Positions 47,615 to 57,117 of a stretch of DNA of 64,000 bases are shown here, piece by piece. Source of the stretch: Acinetobacter nectaris CIP 110549 (GTDB taxonomy: Bacteria; Pseudomonadota; Gammaproteobacteria; Pseudomonadales; Moraxellaceae). The position numbers and the translations under genes are program-made. The first letter of the stretch is position 1. Every line of letters begins with the position of its first letter. The notes beneath the pieces are model-generated. The model saw only the letters and a list, made by a program, of their open reading frames with translations, did not search any database and had not been told where the DNA came from. The stretch lies in contig NZ_KI530712.1 of NCBI RefSeq assembly GCF_000488215.1, positions 810,881-874,880 on the forward strand. Reading direction: 5' to 3'.

Positions 47615-50440
47615 TTAAGCTTTTACTGTAACTAGAATCTGAATTGCTTCAGGCGTTACAGAAAGATGATCCAATAAACTTAAACCTTCTGCTTGTAATC
47701 GCTGTAATCGTTCAATTTCATCTTTACGAATACTTGGATTAAATGCTTTCAAATAAGTTAAACGATCAATCTCATATTGCCACTGTTTCCCATAATTCTC
47801 TTTAGCTTGCTCTTTCAACATCGGTAGCTTTTCTTTTGCTAAACCTAAAGCTTGCTCATAACGCTCTTCAACAGTATCACGTCGAGCCTTAACAATTTGA
47901 CGACAACTATTACCATCTAAATGTTTAAGGTGTGGGCGCAAGATTTCAGGAGCAATTTTTTGTGACAGATCTTGTCCATTTTCACTGAGTAACACACGGA
48001 TTAATTGCGTTGGCAAACTTGCAGGAAGACTCAATGCTTTTGGTGCAATAACATCTACCTTAAACCATACTTCAACCAATACAGCCCCAGGTTTAATCGC
48101 ATTTGATTTAAGTAAGGCAACATTCGTACTACCAAAAGATTGTGTACGAATCATTTCCATCATACTTTCAATGAATGGATGCTCTAAGGTTAAATACTGT
48201 GCATCTTCACGAATTTGCGCTTGATCACGATAGAACGTTGCCGTCATACCATCTTCTTCAAGTGTTAAACCTTGCACCTGCATTTGGTCCGTTGGCTTAA
48301 TAATTACTGTGCCATTACTTTGCTCATCAAAATCGATATTTGTAGAAGACATAAATCTTTTTACAAACATTGGTAATGTTGAGTTGTCATCATAATCATC
48401 TAAAGCTTGCACAATATTCTGAGCCACAACAGGACGACATGAGTTATATTCGAGTAAGCGATCTCGACCTTCTTGCATTTCTTGCTCTAATGCCTGACGT
48501 TGAACAGTCACACGTGTTAGAACATCTTCAAACGCTTGACCTTTATTTTCAAGTAAGCAATCTTTCAACTCTACAATAAAGTTCTCTTGTAATGTCTGTG
48601 CTGTTGGCGAAATATGATTAAAAATATTTAACGCTTCATTATACCAACGGAACATTCTTTCTTGTGCTGTTCCTAGCAAGTAAGGTACATGAATTTGAAT
48701 ACGGTTTTCCTGACCAATACGGTCAAGACGACCAATACGCTGTTCAAGCACATCAGGATTTGCAGGCAAGTCAAATAAAATTAGATCGCTTGCGAACTGG
48801 AAGTTACGCCCCTCTGAACCAATTTCAGAGCATAGTAAAATTTGTGCGCCGCCATCTTCAGCAAAATATGCCGCAGCCTGATCTCGCTCTAACAAACTCA
48901 TACTTTCATGAAACATTGCTGTACGAATACCTGCATGCAAACGTAAGGCATTCTCTAATGCTTCTACCACAGGGCCACTGCGTGCAATCAGTAAAACTTT
49001 TTTCTGTTTGAGATCCTTCCGTAAAATCTCCATGAGCCATTCAACACGTGGGTCATGTTGCATCCAAGCACCATCAATTTGCGCTTCTTCAGGCCACATT
49101 TGTTCACGTAACTTACCATTTTTAGACCATGTACTTGGTGCAGGTAATGGTGCAGGCTGACAGTCTCGACCCGGGAAACCTTGAATGGCCTCGCGAGTAT
49201 TCCTAAATAAGATACGTCCTGTACCATGACGATCAAGAAGTTCTTGAATCGCTTGATAACGTTGGTCTTCCTGATCTTGTATGCGATGCCCAAGTAGCTT
49301 TTCTACAATTTGTAGATGATCTTCTGTGAGCGGTATATCAGACATTAAAACTTCAGCAATTTTTGCAGTATGTTTATACTTTTCTTCTTCATCTAAGAAA
49401 CGATCTAAACTACTAAAACGCTGTGGATCTAATAAGCGTAAACGTGCAAAGTGGCTTTCTACACCCAATTGTTCAGGTGTCGCAGTTAAAAGTAAGACAC
49501 CTGCGGTTTGCTCTGCAAACTCATCTACAAGATCATAGCGGTCATTGCCGCCTTCTTCTTCATTCCACATCAAATGATGTGCTTCATCGACAACGAGTAG
49601 ATCAAATCCTGCTTCTAACGCTTGCTCACGTAAATCTTCGTGATCGACCATTAAGTCTACGCTTGCAATAATACACTGTTCCGTATGGAATGGGTTTAGC
49701 TCAGGATCATGTTCACGAATTGCTGCTGTACGCGTCAAATCAAAAATAGAGAAGTTTAGATTGAAACGGCGACGCATTTCAATCATCCACTGATATTGTA
49801 ATGAATCAGGAACAAGAATAAGAATACGCTCAGCACGCGCTGTTTTGAGCTGCTGATGGATAATTAAACCCGCTTCAATTGTTTTACCCAAGCCCACTTC
49901 ATCGGCTAAAAGTACACGCGGTGCAAAACGCTTACCCACTTCATGTGCAATATAAAGCTGATGAGGGATTAAGCCTACTCGTGCACCAACCAAACCACGT
50001 AATGGATTTGATTGCATATTCGCTTGCATTTGTAATGCTTCTATACGTAAGTCATACCAAGCTTTTGAGTCCACTTGACTTGCAAGTATACGATCTAATG
50101 GTTTAGAAAGTTGAATATGTGCACCTAAACGCGTTTCATTGAGCATCTTTCTCTCAACTTCACCATTTTCTAATGTACGCACAGCATGATAACGGATAAC
50201 ACCAAATCGCTCTTCAGCAGACTCAACATTCCAAATTAAACCTTCTTGATCATGTAACTCATCTTTCGTATTAAAAATAATACGAGATAATGGCGCATTC
50301 GTTTTTGCATAAACACGCGTTTCATCACTCTTAGGAAATAAAATGCTGACAGAACGCTCATCCACATCAATAACAACACCTAGACCGAGTTCCGTTTCTG
50401 TATCGGATAACCAACGTTGACCAATAGCGAACTGTTGCAA
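47615..50440 (-). CDS. rapA: RNA polymerase-associated protein RapA (HepA), SWI2/SNF2 ATPase
   Basis: Recycles RNA polymerase after transcription. I use TTG at 50440 (941 aa, starting QQFAIGQRW after the initiator), since AAAGGTGAG lies four bases upstream and the tudor-like N-terminus then aligns with E. coli RapA. A GTG at 50449 is also open. Motif I is DEVGLGKT near residue 185, the DEAH box is VDEAHHL near 287, motif III is LLLTATP, and the helicase C half has GSEGRNFQFA and QRIGRLDRIGQ. The C-terminal domain is normal. Confidence 0.95.
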   Translation of the reverse strand: MQQFAIGQRWLSDTETELGLGVVIDVDERSVSILFPKSDETRVYAKTNAPLSRIIFNTKDELHDQEGLIWNVESAEERFGVIRYHAVRTLENGEVERKMLNETRLGAHIQLSKPLDRILASQVDSKAWYDLRIEALQMQANMQSNPLRGLVGARVGLIPHQLYIAHEVGKRFAPRVLLADEVGLGKTIEAGLIIHQQLKTARAERILILVPDSLQYQWMIEMRRRFNLNFSIFDLTRTAAIREHDPELNPFHTEQCIIASVDLMVDHEDLREQALEAGFDLLVVDEAHHLMWNEEEGGNDRYDLVDEFAEQTAGVLLLTATPEQLGVESHFARLRLLDPQRFSSLDRFLDEEEKYKHTAKIAEVLMSDIPLTEDHLQIVEKLLGHRIQDQEDQRYQAIQELLDRHGTGRILFRNTREAIQGFPGRDCQPAPLPAPSTWSKNGKLREQMWPEEAQIDGAWMQHDPRVEWLMEILRKDLKQKKVLLIARSGPVVEALENALRLHAGIRTAMFHESMSLLERDQAAAYFAEDGGAQILLCSEIGSEGRNFQFASDLILFDLPANPDVLEQRIGRLDRIGQENRIQIHVPYLLGTAQERMFRWYNEALNIFNHISPTAQTLQENFIVELKDCLLENKGQAFEDVLTRVTVQRQALEQEMQEGRDRLLEYNSCRPVVAQNIVQALDDYDDNSTLPMFVKRFMSSTNIDFDEQSNGTVIIKPTDQMQVQGLTLEEDGMTATFYRDQAQIREDAQYLTLEHPFIESMMEMIRTQSFGSTNVALLKSNAIKPGAVLVEVWFKVDVIAPKALSLPASLPTQLIRVLLSENGQDLSQKIAPEILRPHLKHLDGNSCRQIVKARRDTVEERYEQALGLAKEKLPMLKEQAKENYGKQWQYEIDRLTYLKAFNPSIRKDEIERLQRLQAEGLSLLDHLSVTPEAIQILVTVKA

Positions 50441-50514
50441 TTTTCTCACCTTTTTTTAAAGTCATACTAAAAACAATGAAAGTGTTCTTAGTTTTAATAC
50501 AAATATTTTCGCAT

Positions 50515-50533
50515 AAAAATCACTAAAAAGTGA
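50515..50533 (-). terminator. weak terminator after rluA
   Basis: On the minus strand a 5-bp stem TCACT/AGTGA with a 4-nt loop is followed by five T, about 30 bp after the stop codon. Confidence 0.5.
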
Positions 50534-50564
50534 GTTTGAAATACGATCAATTTTTTAAAATATG

Positions 50565-51209
50565 TTAAAACGGTACAGCACATTCAAAATGTAACTGTTT
50601 GTCTGTATATGGATGGTAAAAATCTAACTGGTATGCATGTAAGCATAAACGATCTGACCATGTTTGCTGTTCAGCTGATGCATACAATGTATCACCAACT
50701 ATAGGATGTCCCAAATACTGCATATGAACACGCAACTGATGAGCACGACCTGTAATAGGTGTTAATTGAACACGTGTCACCCAATGACCATTGAGTTCAA
50801 ACTGCTCTAATACTTCCCAATGCGTAATCGCAGGCTTCTTGTGAGATTCATCTACAATATGTAATGGCGGACGTGTTTCATCGTAAATTACTGGAATATT
50901 AATTTCACCTTGGCCTGTTAACTTTCCAACAACCAAAGCTTGATATATTTTTTTTGTTTGACGCTCTTGAAACTGTCTAGAAATTTTATTTTGCCCAAGT
51001 CTTGTTAAAGCAAAGACTAAAATCCCAGATGTATCTCTATCTAATCTATGAATCAATAATGTTTTTGGTTCTAACGCAGTCAATCTTGTAAGTACACTGT
51101 CATACAGTGCTTCACCTTTACCTGGCACACTGAGTAATCCTGCAGGCTTATGAACAATCATAAAGTCTACATCACGATGAATCAAATGTTCGGTTAGAAA
51201 ATTACTCAA
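50565..51209 (-). CDS. rluA: RluA-type rRNA/tRNA pseudouridine synthase
   Basis: Isomerises uridine in 23S rRNA (U746) and some tRNAs (U32) if true RluA. The 214-aa single-domain protein lacks the S4 domain of RluC/RluD. The catalytic Asp57 is in IHRLDRDTSG. KPAGLLSVPGKG and the C-terminal TPITGRAHQLRVHMQYLGHPIVGD are RluA-like. The start is TTG at 51209: the nearest in-frame ATG would cut into the fold. The ribosome site is poor. The target assignment rests on family resemblance only. Confidence 0.85.
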   Translation of the reverse strand: MSNFLTEHLIHRDVDFMIVHKPAGLLSVPGKGEALYDSVLTRLTALEPKTLLIHRLDRDTSGILVFALTRLGQNKISRQFQERQTKKIYQALVVGKLTGQGEINIPVIYDETRPPLHIVDESHKKPAITHWEVLEQFELNGHWVTRVQLTPITGRAHQLRVHMQYLGHPIVGDTLYASAEQQTWSDRLCLHAYQLDFYHPYTDKQLHFECAVPF

Positions 51210-51381
51210 AACTTAGTCCCAAGCCAATCGCGAAAAATAAGGCGTGCCATGATAAAAAGCTTAGATTAGAAATACAATAGAAAATGTCTTACATATTGTA
51301 TTTTTTAATAATTTATATGGTTTTCAGGTAAATACGTCATATTTTGTATTAGATACATACAAAGAATTTATTGAATAGCAT

Positions 51382-51414
51382 AAAAAAAGCCACTGAACTA
51401 TTCAGTGGCTTTTT
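51382..51414 (-). terminator. terminator of tRNA-Ser
   Basis: Stem AGCCACTGAA/TTCAGTGGCT with a 3-nt loop, extended by flanking A/T runs that give T7 on the minus strand. It begins 7 bp after the tRNA 3' end. Confidence 0.92.
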
Positions 51415-51420
51415 AGAATT

Positions 51421-51510
51421 TGGCGGAAGCGGTGAGATTCGAACTCACGGAGGGGGTAAACCCTCGTCGGTTTTCAAGACCGGTGCATTAAACCGCTCTG
51501 CCACGCTTCC
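51421..51510 (-). tRNA. tRNA-Ser (anticodon TGA)
   Basis: A 90-nt class II tRNA on the minus strand. The acceptor stem is GGAAGCG/CGCTTCC with discriminator G and encoded CCA (51421-51423). The anticodon loop CTTGAAA gives TGA (51474-51476), which reads UCA and related serine codons. A long variable arm GAGGGTTTACCCCCTC and the GTTCGAATC T-loop are typical of tRNA-Ser. It is isolated between rluA and an MFS gene. Confidence 0.97.
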
Positions 51511-51621
51511 ATGTGCGGTATATTATAAATATTCCTGCCTTTGATCAAGCAGTTTTAAACAAAAAATGACTCAACTGAATATTGTTTCGCCAAATTATGA
51601 ATTTTTGATTAAAAAGTAACT

Positions 51622-52923
51622 TTACGAATGCCCTTTTGGTACAAGTTTTGAACTGTGGTGCAATTTTGCAACTGAGAATATATATAAGCAAGCGATTAAA
51701 CTTAGTACCGCAGAACTCATAAGCCAAAATGCTGGTGTACTTTGACTTCCTGTTTCTTTAACAATATATGTTGAAATTACAGGTGTTAAGCCACCAAATA
51801 CCGATGTAGCTAAACTATATGCAATTGAGAAACCTGCTGTACGCACAGATGCTGGCATAATCTCTGTTAAAGTTACCACCATTGCACCATTATAAAAACT
51901 ATACATTAGAGAAAAACAGCTTAAGACGATCAACATTCTTGTAAGTGTAATTTCTGTAGTAAGCCAGTTTAGAAGTGGATATGCAGAAAATAAAATCAGA
52001 ATTGTCATTGTCATCAACATGACTTTACGTCCAAATTTATCTGCTAGCATTCCACCAATAGGCAATAGAATAAAGTTACTTACTCCAACAGCAATTGTCG
52101 CAATAAGACTTTGCTTCGTTGTGAGATGTAATACTTCTTTACCATATGTTGGTGTATATACCGTAATAAAGTAGAACATCGTTGTTGTGGTTGCGACCAT
52201 AAGCATTCCTGCAACGACGACTTTCCAATTACTTAATAAAGTCGCAAAAATTTGCTGCATTGTTGGAATTTCTTTTCTATTTTCAAATGCTTCAGTTTCT
52301 TTTAGATTTCCACGCAAATAGAAAATCACTGGAATAATAATACAGCCAACAATAAATGGTATACGCCAAGCCCATTGTGAGACTTGCTCAACTGTGAAAA
52401 TTTGGTTTACAGCAAAACCCAATACAGCCGCAAAAATAACAGCTATTTGCTGACTTGCCGACTGCCAACTGGTAATAAACCCTTTATTATGCTCATCTGC
52501 AATTTCTGACAAATATACAGAGACACCGCCAAGCTCTACACCCGCAGAGAAGCCTTGTGCTAAACGACCAACCAATATGAGCAGTGATGCTGCAAGACCA
52601 AGCGTTTCATAGCCAGGTGTAAAAGCTATTACCAAAGAGCCAAAAGCCATAATGGTTAGCGTCACCATCAGCCCTTTTCTTCTACCTATACGATCAACAT
52701 ATGGACCCAATACAAGCGCACCAATTGGTCTCATAAAAAAACTAACTGCAAAAATTAAAAATGTTTTAATAAGCGCCGCATAAGTACTCTCTGAATGGAA
52801 AAATGTTTCTCCAATAAATTTGGCGTATAACCCAAAGAGAAAAAAGTCATATTGCTCTAAAAAATTCCCACTTGTGACATTAAAAATATCACGTATACGA
52901 GATTGCTGACGTCCTGCTTGCAT
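51622..52923 (-). CDS. MFS transporter of the metabolite:H+ symporter family (CitA/TcuC-like)
   Basis: A 433-aa, 12-helix permease. The N-terminal VTSGNFLEQYDFFLFGLYA is nearly the signature of citrate and tricarballylate symporters. The MFS loop 2-3 motif is GPYVDRIGRRKGL, and RPIGALVLG precedes it. The second-half loop reads GGMLADKFGRK. It should bring a di- or tricarboxylate in with protons. The specific substrate is inferred from the N-terminal motif and could differ. AGGAG stands eight bases before the ATG. No catabolic gene is adjacent. Confidence 0.82.
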   Translation of the reverse strand: MQAGRQQSRIRDIFNVTSGNFLEQYDFFLFGLYAKFIGETFFHSESTYAALIKTFLIFAVSFFMRPIGALVLGPYVDRIGRRKGLMVTLTIMAFGSLVIAFTPGYETLGLAASLLILVGRLAQGFSAGVELGGVSVYLSEIADEHNKGFITSWQSASQQIAVIFAAVLGFAVNQIFTVEQVSQWAWRIPFIVGCIIIPVIFYLRGNLKETEAFENRKEIPTMQQIFATLLSNWKVVVAGMLMVATTTTMFYFITVYTPTYGKEVLHLTTKQSLIATIAVGVSNFILLPIGGMLADKFGRKVMLMTMTILILFSAYPLLNWLTTEITLTRMLIVLSCFSLMYSFYNGAMVVTLTEIMPASVRTAGFSIAYSLATSVFGGLTPVISTYIVKETGSQSTPAFWLMSSAVLSLIACLYIFSVAKLHHSSKLVPKGHS

Positions 52924-53066
52924 CTCGACACTCCTAGTCGCTTTACTAAACTAACCCAAAGCGTATGTATAAAACGTTTACTGAAACTTAAAAAAATCTT
53001 ACCTATAGACTAAAGAATGGCCGTTTTTATACTAAAGTAGAAATCACTTTTTCTTTTTTCCTCAAT

Positions 53067-53094
53067 AAAAAAGGATGGCTGAGCCATCCTTTTT
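53067..53094 (-). terminator. terminator of the doxX gene
   Basis: Stem AAAAGGATGGC/GCCATCCTTTT with loop TGA and A/T runs on both sides; on the minus strand it follows the DoxX stop codon. Confidence 0.9.
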
Positions 53095-53115
53095 ATAACA
53101 GTATTTTATTTACGA

Positions 53116-53538
53116 TTAACGTTTATCTAAAGAAATCGCACCAGGACCCGCTACTGCCAATAATAGAAAGCCACCCATAATACTAACGTTTTTATAAAAA
53201 TTAATCATATTCATTTGAACTGCATCACCTGTCATCGACCAATACGCATGACCAATAATAGCTGTACCCAAAGTATATAGTGCAAAGACAATAGCTAATG
53301 GTCTAGTATAAAATCCAAGTATAATAAGAATTGAACCCACTACCTCTATTAATACTGCAATTGCTGCTGCAAGACCGGGCAATGGCGCATGTAAAGATGC
53401 CATATAACCGACTGTCCCACTAAATCCAATCATTTTAGGCAATCCAAAAAGGATAAATAAAACGATAAGTAAGATACGTGCAACAAGTAAGAAAAATGAT
53501 TTTGATGATCCGAAATCGAAATAACGTAGATTATTCAC
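53116..53538 (-). CDS. DoxX family membrane protein
   Basis: A 140-aa protein with four membrane helices, starting at GTG (53538) with AGGA eight bases upstream. DoxX signatures are the first helix [20 protein letters not shown], the G-x-x-x-Y-M-A-S-L turn ([19 protein letters not shown]), a second helix with [17 protein letters not shown], and a final [19 protein letters not shown]. Related proteins are linked to thiol redox or quinone chemistry, but no activity is proven here. It is a single gene with a dyad about 90 bp upstream. Confidence 0.88.
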   Translation of the reverse strand: MNNLRYFDFGSSKSFFLLVARILLIVLFILFGLPKMIGFSGTVGYMASLHAPLPGLAAAIAVLIEVVGSILIILGFYTRPLAIVFALYTLGTAIIGHAYWSMTGDAVQMNMINFYKNVSIMGGFLLLAVAGPGAISLDKR

Positions 53539-53758
53539 TGTAGTATTCCTATATTTGGTAACTTATATAATATGTACTTATTTTAGTCATTCATGATTTA
53601 AAGAAAACATCACAAAAAGCCTTCTCTGTTCTATAAATAGAACGAGATAATTTCTATTTATTTTCCATGTAAGCAAAGACTTTCTTAAAATTAATATTAT
53701 CCATGCATTTAGAGTGTATTATTTTATAATTTTTTTGTTTTGATACACTATAAATCGA
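53539..53758. promoter_or_regulatory. doxX upstream region with 16-bp operator-like dyad
   Basis: GTTCTAT-AA-ATAGAAC at 53628-53643 is a perfect inverted repeat about 90 bp before the doxX start. Its size and placement fit a LysR-type or other dimeric regulator site. No matching regulator gene is adjacent. Confidence 0.45.
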
Positions 53759-54382
53759 TTAATGTATTCCTGCATTTTGCACCAAACGCGTAATACCTGT
53801 AACAATCATATCTATCGCAATCGTACCAATCAGCAGAGCTGATAAGCGACCAACAATATCAAAGTAATAATCGACATACTTTGCATGCTTATAGCGCAAA
53901 TTATCATGCAAAAATTTCATTAGCATTAAAATAGAAGATGTCAGCAATAAGGTCACGGCAATAACTGCTATTGCACCCCAAATTTTTATATCCATACCCA
54001 TTACAACAGCAGCACTAATCGTACCCGGCCCAATCATAAAAGGCATGGCAACCGTCCCTGCTAGATGCTCAGGTGCAGCACGAATATCACCAATCGTGTC
54101 TGCACCTTGAAAGACATAGCGATAGCCAATCACCAAAAAGATGATTCCTCCAAATATTTGAAATGATTCAAAACGTACATTTAAGTATCTATTAAAAATC
54201 GCTTCACCACCCCACGCAAAAAAAACAAATACTGCATAGGCAATAAAACTGCCTTGTATTAATGCTTTATTAAATATTTTCGCATCTGTGTTTCTAATCA
54301 TCCCAACCATATAAATACTCATAAGGAATGGGTTTAGAAGCGAAAATAACAACGCAAACGAGTGAATATAAGAGGTTAACAT
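53759..54382 (-). CDS. MarC family (NAAT) integral membrane protein
   Basis: A 207-aa protein with six hydrophobic helices. MarC hallmarks are the LLNPFLMSIYM segment in helix 1, the central AGTVAMPFMIGPGTISAAVVMG, and the C-terminal RLSALLIGTIAIDMIVTGI. The family was once linked to multiple antibiotic resistance, but that role was not confirmed, and the substrate is unknown. It lies 22 nt after betT in the same direction and may be co-transcribed with it. Whether the pairing is functional is not evident. Confidence 0.87.
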   Translation of the reverse strand: MLTSYIHSFALLFSLLNPFLMSIYMVGMIRNTDAKIFNKALIQGSFIAYAVFVFFAWGGEAIFNRYLNVRFESFQIFGGIIFLVIGYRYVFQGADTIGDIRAAPEHLAGTVAMPFMIGPGTISAAVVMGMDIKIWGAIAVIAVTLLLTSSILMLMKFLHDNLRYKHAKYVDYYFDIVGRLSALLIGTIAIDMIVTGITRLVQNAGIH

Positions 54383-54404
54383 CTTATGGCGCTACTCAAA
54401 AATA

Positions 54405-56483
54405 CTAGTCTTTAGGGTCTGGGAAACTTAGTGTTTTACCTACTGTTGTTTCACGGTTTAAGTGCAAGAATGTTAAATGACGTTCATATTTATCTAACAC
54501 ATCATTAATGACTTGCTCTTTGTCATAGCCCATTAAGTCATTCCCCTGACTACCTTCAAACAAGAATGTTTCTAAGCGGTAGTAATAAGTATTTCCTAAT
54601 TTGCTACGTTTACTAAATTCAGGGGCATGATAACGCTGTGGCCAAATTTGGTAAACAAAATTTTGCTCGTCATGTAAATCCACCGTTAAGTCAATATGGT
54701 AAAGTTCGCTATCTAGCTCCTCTTCCATATTATTAATCGATAGATTAACAGCAACCCCCTTTTCTTTCAGCTCTTTCATTACTTCTTCTAATGCTGGATT
54801 ACATACATCATTCAGCATCTGTAATGTTGCTTTTTTCCCGGGATGGTGCATTACACGTGATAAACGTTGTTTCCAATTTAAAATATCAACGTTACCAACT
54901 ACAGGGGCTGCATTTAACAATGCACTTTGTGAACGATGATCTTCTAACCTTAATGATTTTAAAATGCCTATCATCACAAAAATCATCACAAAGCTAAATG
55001 GTAATCCCATGATGACGGTTGCTTTTTGCAAAGTACTAATACCATTCGACATCAGCATTGCAATTGTAAGAACACCAATGACGACAGACCAGAAAATACG
55101 AATCCAGTTCGGAGCATCACTATTTACATCTTTTAAGCGATAACAGAAGCTACCAAGAACAATTGCCCCAGAATCTGCTGAAGTTACATAGAACAATAAG
55201 CCTGTAATAAAGGCTAAAACAGCAGTAAACGAGAACCATGGGTAGAAAGATAAGAGCTTGTAAAAACCAAGTTCAGGCTTTGCTAAAATTTCTTGAGCAA
55301 ACTGTAAATTACCATGAATAATTTGGTACAACGCACTATTACCCATAACAGATAACCATGCAATAGTGAATAAGATAGGAATAATTAAAGTACCTACAAC
55401 AAACTCACGAATTGTACGACCTTTTGAAATACGTGCTAAGAACAAGCCAACAAATGGCGCCCATGCAATCCACCAAGCCCAAAAGAATAGCGTCCAGTCA
55501 CGAACCCACTCTGTTGTATGCTTATTCTGATCTTGGTTATATGCAAAAGTATCTAAGGTCATTGATGTAAAATGACTAAGATAATCACCAATATTTAGAA
55601 CTAAGCCATTGAGTAAAAACTTCGTATCGCCTAAGAATAAAATAAATAGTAAAAGACCAATTGCGAAGTAAATATTTAACTCAGCAAGGAATTTTACACC
55701 CTTATCTACGCCCGTTGTTGCGGAAATAATACTAATACATACGGCAAAAACAACCAGCCATGATTGCACAGTTAAACCTTCGTGCACACCAAAAATTAGT
55801 GATAAACCATAGTTTAACTGTACAACCCCAATACCACAGGTCGTTGCAAGACCAAAAATTGCACCTAAAATTGCAGCAATATCTACAAGGTGCCCGATCA
55901 TGCCATTCACCCGATCTCCAAATATTGGATAAAGTGCAGAACGGACAGTCAGTGGTAAATTATAACGGTAAGCAAAATAGCCAAGTGCAATACCAATTAA
56001 GGCATACATACACCAGCCCGTTAGGCCATAGTGGAAAATAGTCCATGTAATTGCTTGGTGTGCAGCATCAATTGTTTGACCTTGTCCAACAGGGGGCTGC
56101 ATGTATTGTGTAATCGGTTCAGCCACTGAGAAGAACATTAAGTCAATGCCTATTCCCGCTGCAAAGAGCATAGATGCCCAACTGATCATACTAAATTCAG
56201 GTTTAGAGTGTTTAGGCCCTAACTTAATTTCACCATAGCGAGAACAAGCAAGAAAAAGAACAAAAACAATATATAAGGAAGCTATTGCAAAGTAATACCA
56301 GCCAAATGTAGATGTTACCCAATCTAATACCACATCTAACGCTTTCGAAGCTTCGGCATTAAAAAAAATGGTAAATAGGGAAAACACCACCACAAGTCCC
56401 GCAGAAAAATAAAAAACCACACGGTTAAGTTTATCTTCAGTCGGTACAATCTTGTGAGTACTGGAGGAGTTATCTTGATTCAT
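54405..56483 (-). CDS. betT: choline/betaine BCCT transporter BetT
   Basis: Imports choline with a cation. The 692-aa protein has 12 helices and the family tryptophan segment FFWAWWIAWAPFVGLFLARIS near residue 330. GIGIDLMFFSVAEP is the helix 3 glycine stretch. A long cytosolic C-terminal domain (about 170 residues) is like that of osmotically activated BetT proteins. AGAGGA lies six bases before the ATG. The gene points away from betIBA across 613 bp that contain the BetI-type operator, so uptake and oxidation of choline are clustered. Confidence 0.93.
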   Translation of the reverse strand: MNQDNSSSTHKIVPTEDKLNRVVFYFSAGLVVVFSLFTIFFNAEASKALDVVLDWVTSTFGWYYFAIASLYIVFVLFLACSRYGEIKLGPKHSKPEFSMISWASMLFAAGIGIDLMFFSVAEPITQYMQPPVGQGQTIDAAHQAITWTIFHYGLTGWCMYALIGIALGYFAYRYNLPLTVRSALYPIFGDRVNGMIGHLVDIAAILGAIFGLATTCGIGVVQLNYGLSLIFGVHEGLTVQSWLVVFAVCISIISATTGVDKGVKFLAELNIYFAIGLLLFILFLGDTKFLLNGLVLNIGDYLSHFTSMTLDTFAYNQDQNKHTTEWVRDWTLFFWAWWIAWAPFVGLFLARISKGRTIREFVVGTLIIPILFTIAWLSVMGNSALYQIIHGNLQFAQEILAKPELGFYKLLSFYPWFSFTAVLAFITGLLFYVTSADSGAIVLGSFCYRLKDVNSDAPNWIRIFWSVVIGVLTIAMLMSNGISTLQKATVIMGLPFSFVMIFVMIGILKSLRLEDHRSQSALLNAAPVVGNVDILNWKQRLSRVMHHPGKKATLQMLNDVCNPALEEVMKELKEKGVAVNLSINNMEEELDSELYHIDLTVDLHDEQNFVYQIWPQRYHAPEFSKRSKLGNTYYYRLETFLFEGSQGNDLMGYDKEQVINDVLDKYERHLTFLHLNRETTVGKTLSFPDPKD

Positions 56484-57117
56484 ACAATCCTCTTTTTATT
56501 CATAAAAAATAACTTTTACTTGATGTAAAAGTTTTAAATGCACAAACTTGTGTCTAACTTATAAGCACCTTTATTCACCATAATACTCAGATTATAGATA
56601 TTTAGGCACTTATACATTCGATGTAGCTACTGCACTTTATTTTTCGAAGATGTCACACATCTAGGACAGGTCTGCAAACCTGATGGTTCATCTAAAAAGC
56701 GAGAAATGAATGAATCTTTCATATTTATAATAGAATTAACTCGCCGAGTTAAAACTATAGAATAACGATATGACAGAATATAGATCCAGTTACAAAGATA
56801 CTGATTGAATCTTATTCGGTTTACACCAACTTTAATACCTTAAAAAGGATTAAAGGATAAATTATGGCATACAGTACATCCTACTGTATTTAAAAACCCT
56901 CACGACTTTAATGTTCCACCTAAGTTTCATCAAACCTAGCCCTAATAACTAAACAACTACTCATTTAGAAACGAAAATACAGTAAATCAACAACATTTTC
57001 ATGGTCGATTATACACCAATTGATTGAACGTTCAATCAATGATATATTATTGTGCAAATCAGGCGATATTATCGTTAAAATACATCATTTCTTAACATGA
57101 AGATGGCATTAGGTAGT
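56484..57117. other. bet divergent control region
   Basis: About 630 bp between betT and betI. Apart from the 22-bp BetI-type palindrome, it holds an odd palindrome TTAACTCG-C-CGAGTTAA (56736-56752) just after a TATAAT at 56726-56731. It also holds a hairpin ATACAGTA/TACTGTAT (56869-56889), which overlaps a nine-codon ORF with a good AGGA ribosome site (ATG at 56864). No larger ORF is seen. Confidence 0.55.
57019..57040. promoter_or_regulatory. betI operator: BetI-type operator (perfect 22-bp palindrome)
   Basis: ATTGATTGAAC followed immediately by its exact complement GTTCAATCAAT, 78 bp before betI. The TTGAACGTTCAA core agrees with BetI boxes described in other bacteria. It should mediate choline-relieved repression of betIBA, and perhaps betT. 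Confidence 0.88.

Noticed and set aside
48664..49011. 115-aa plus-strand frame opposite rapA
   Set aside because: Antisense shadow within the conserved helicase domain; no supporting signal.
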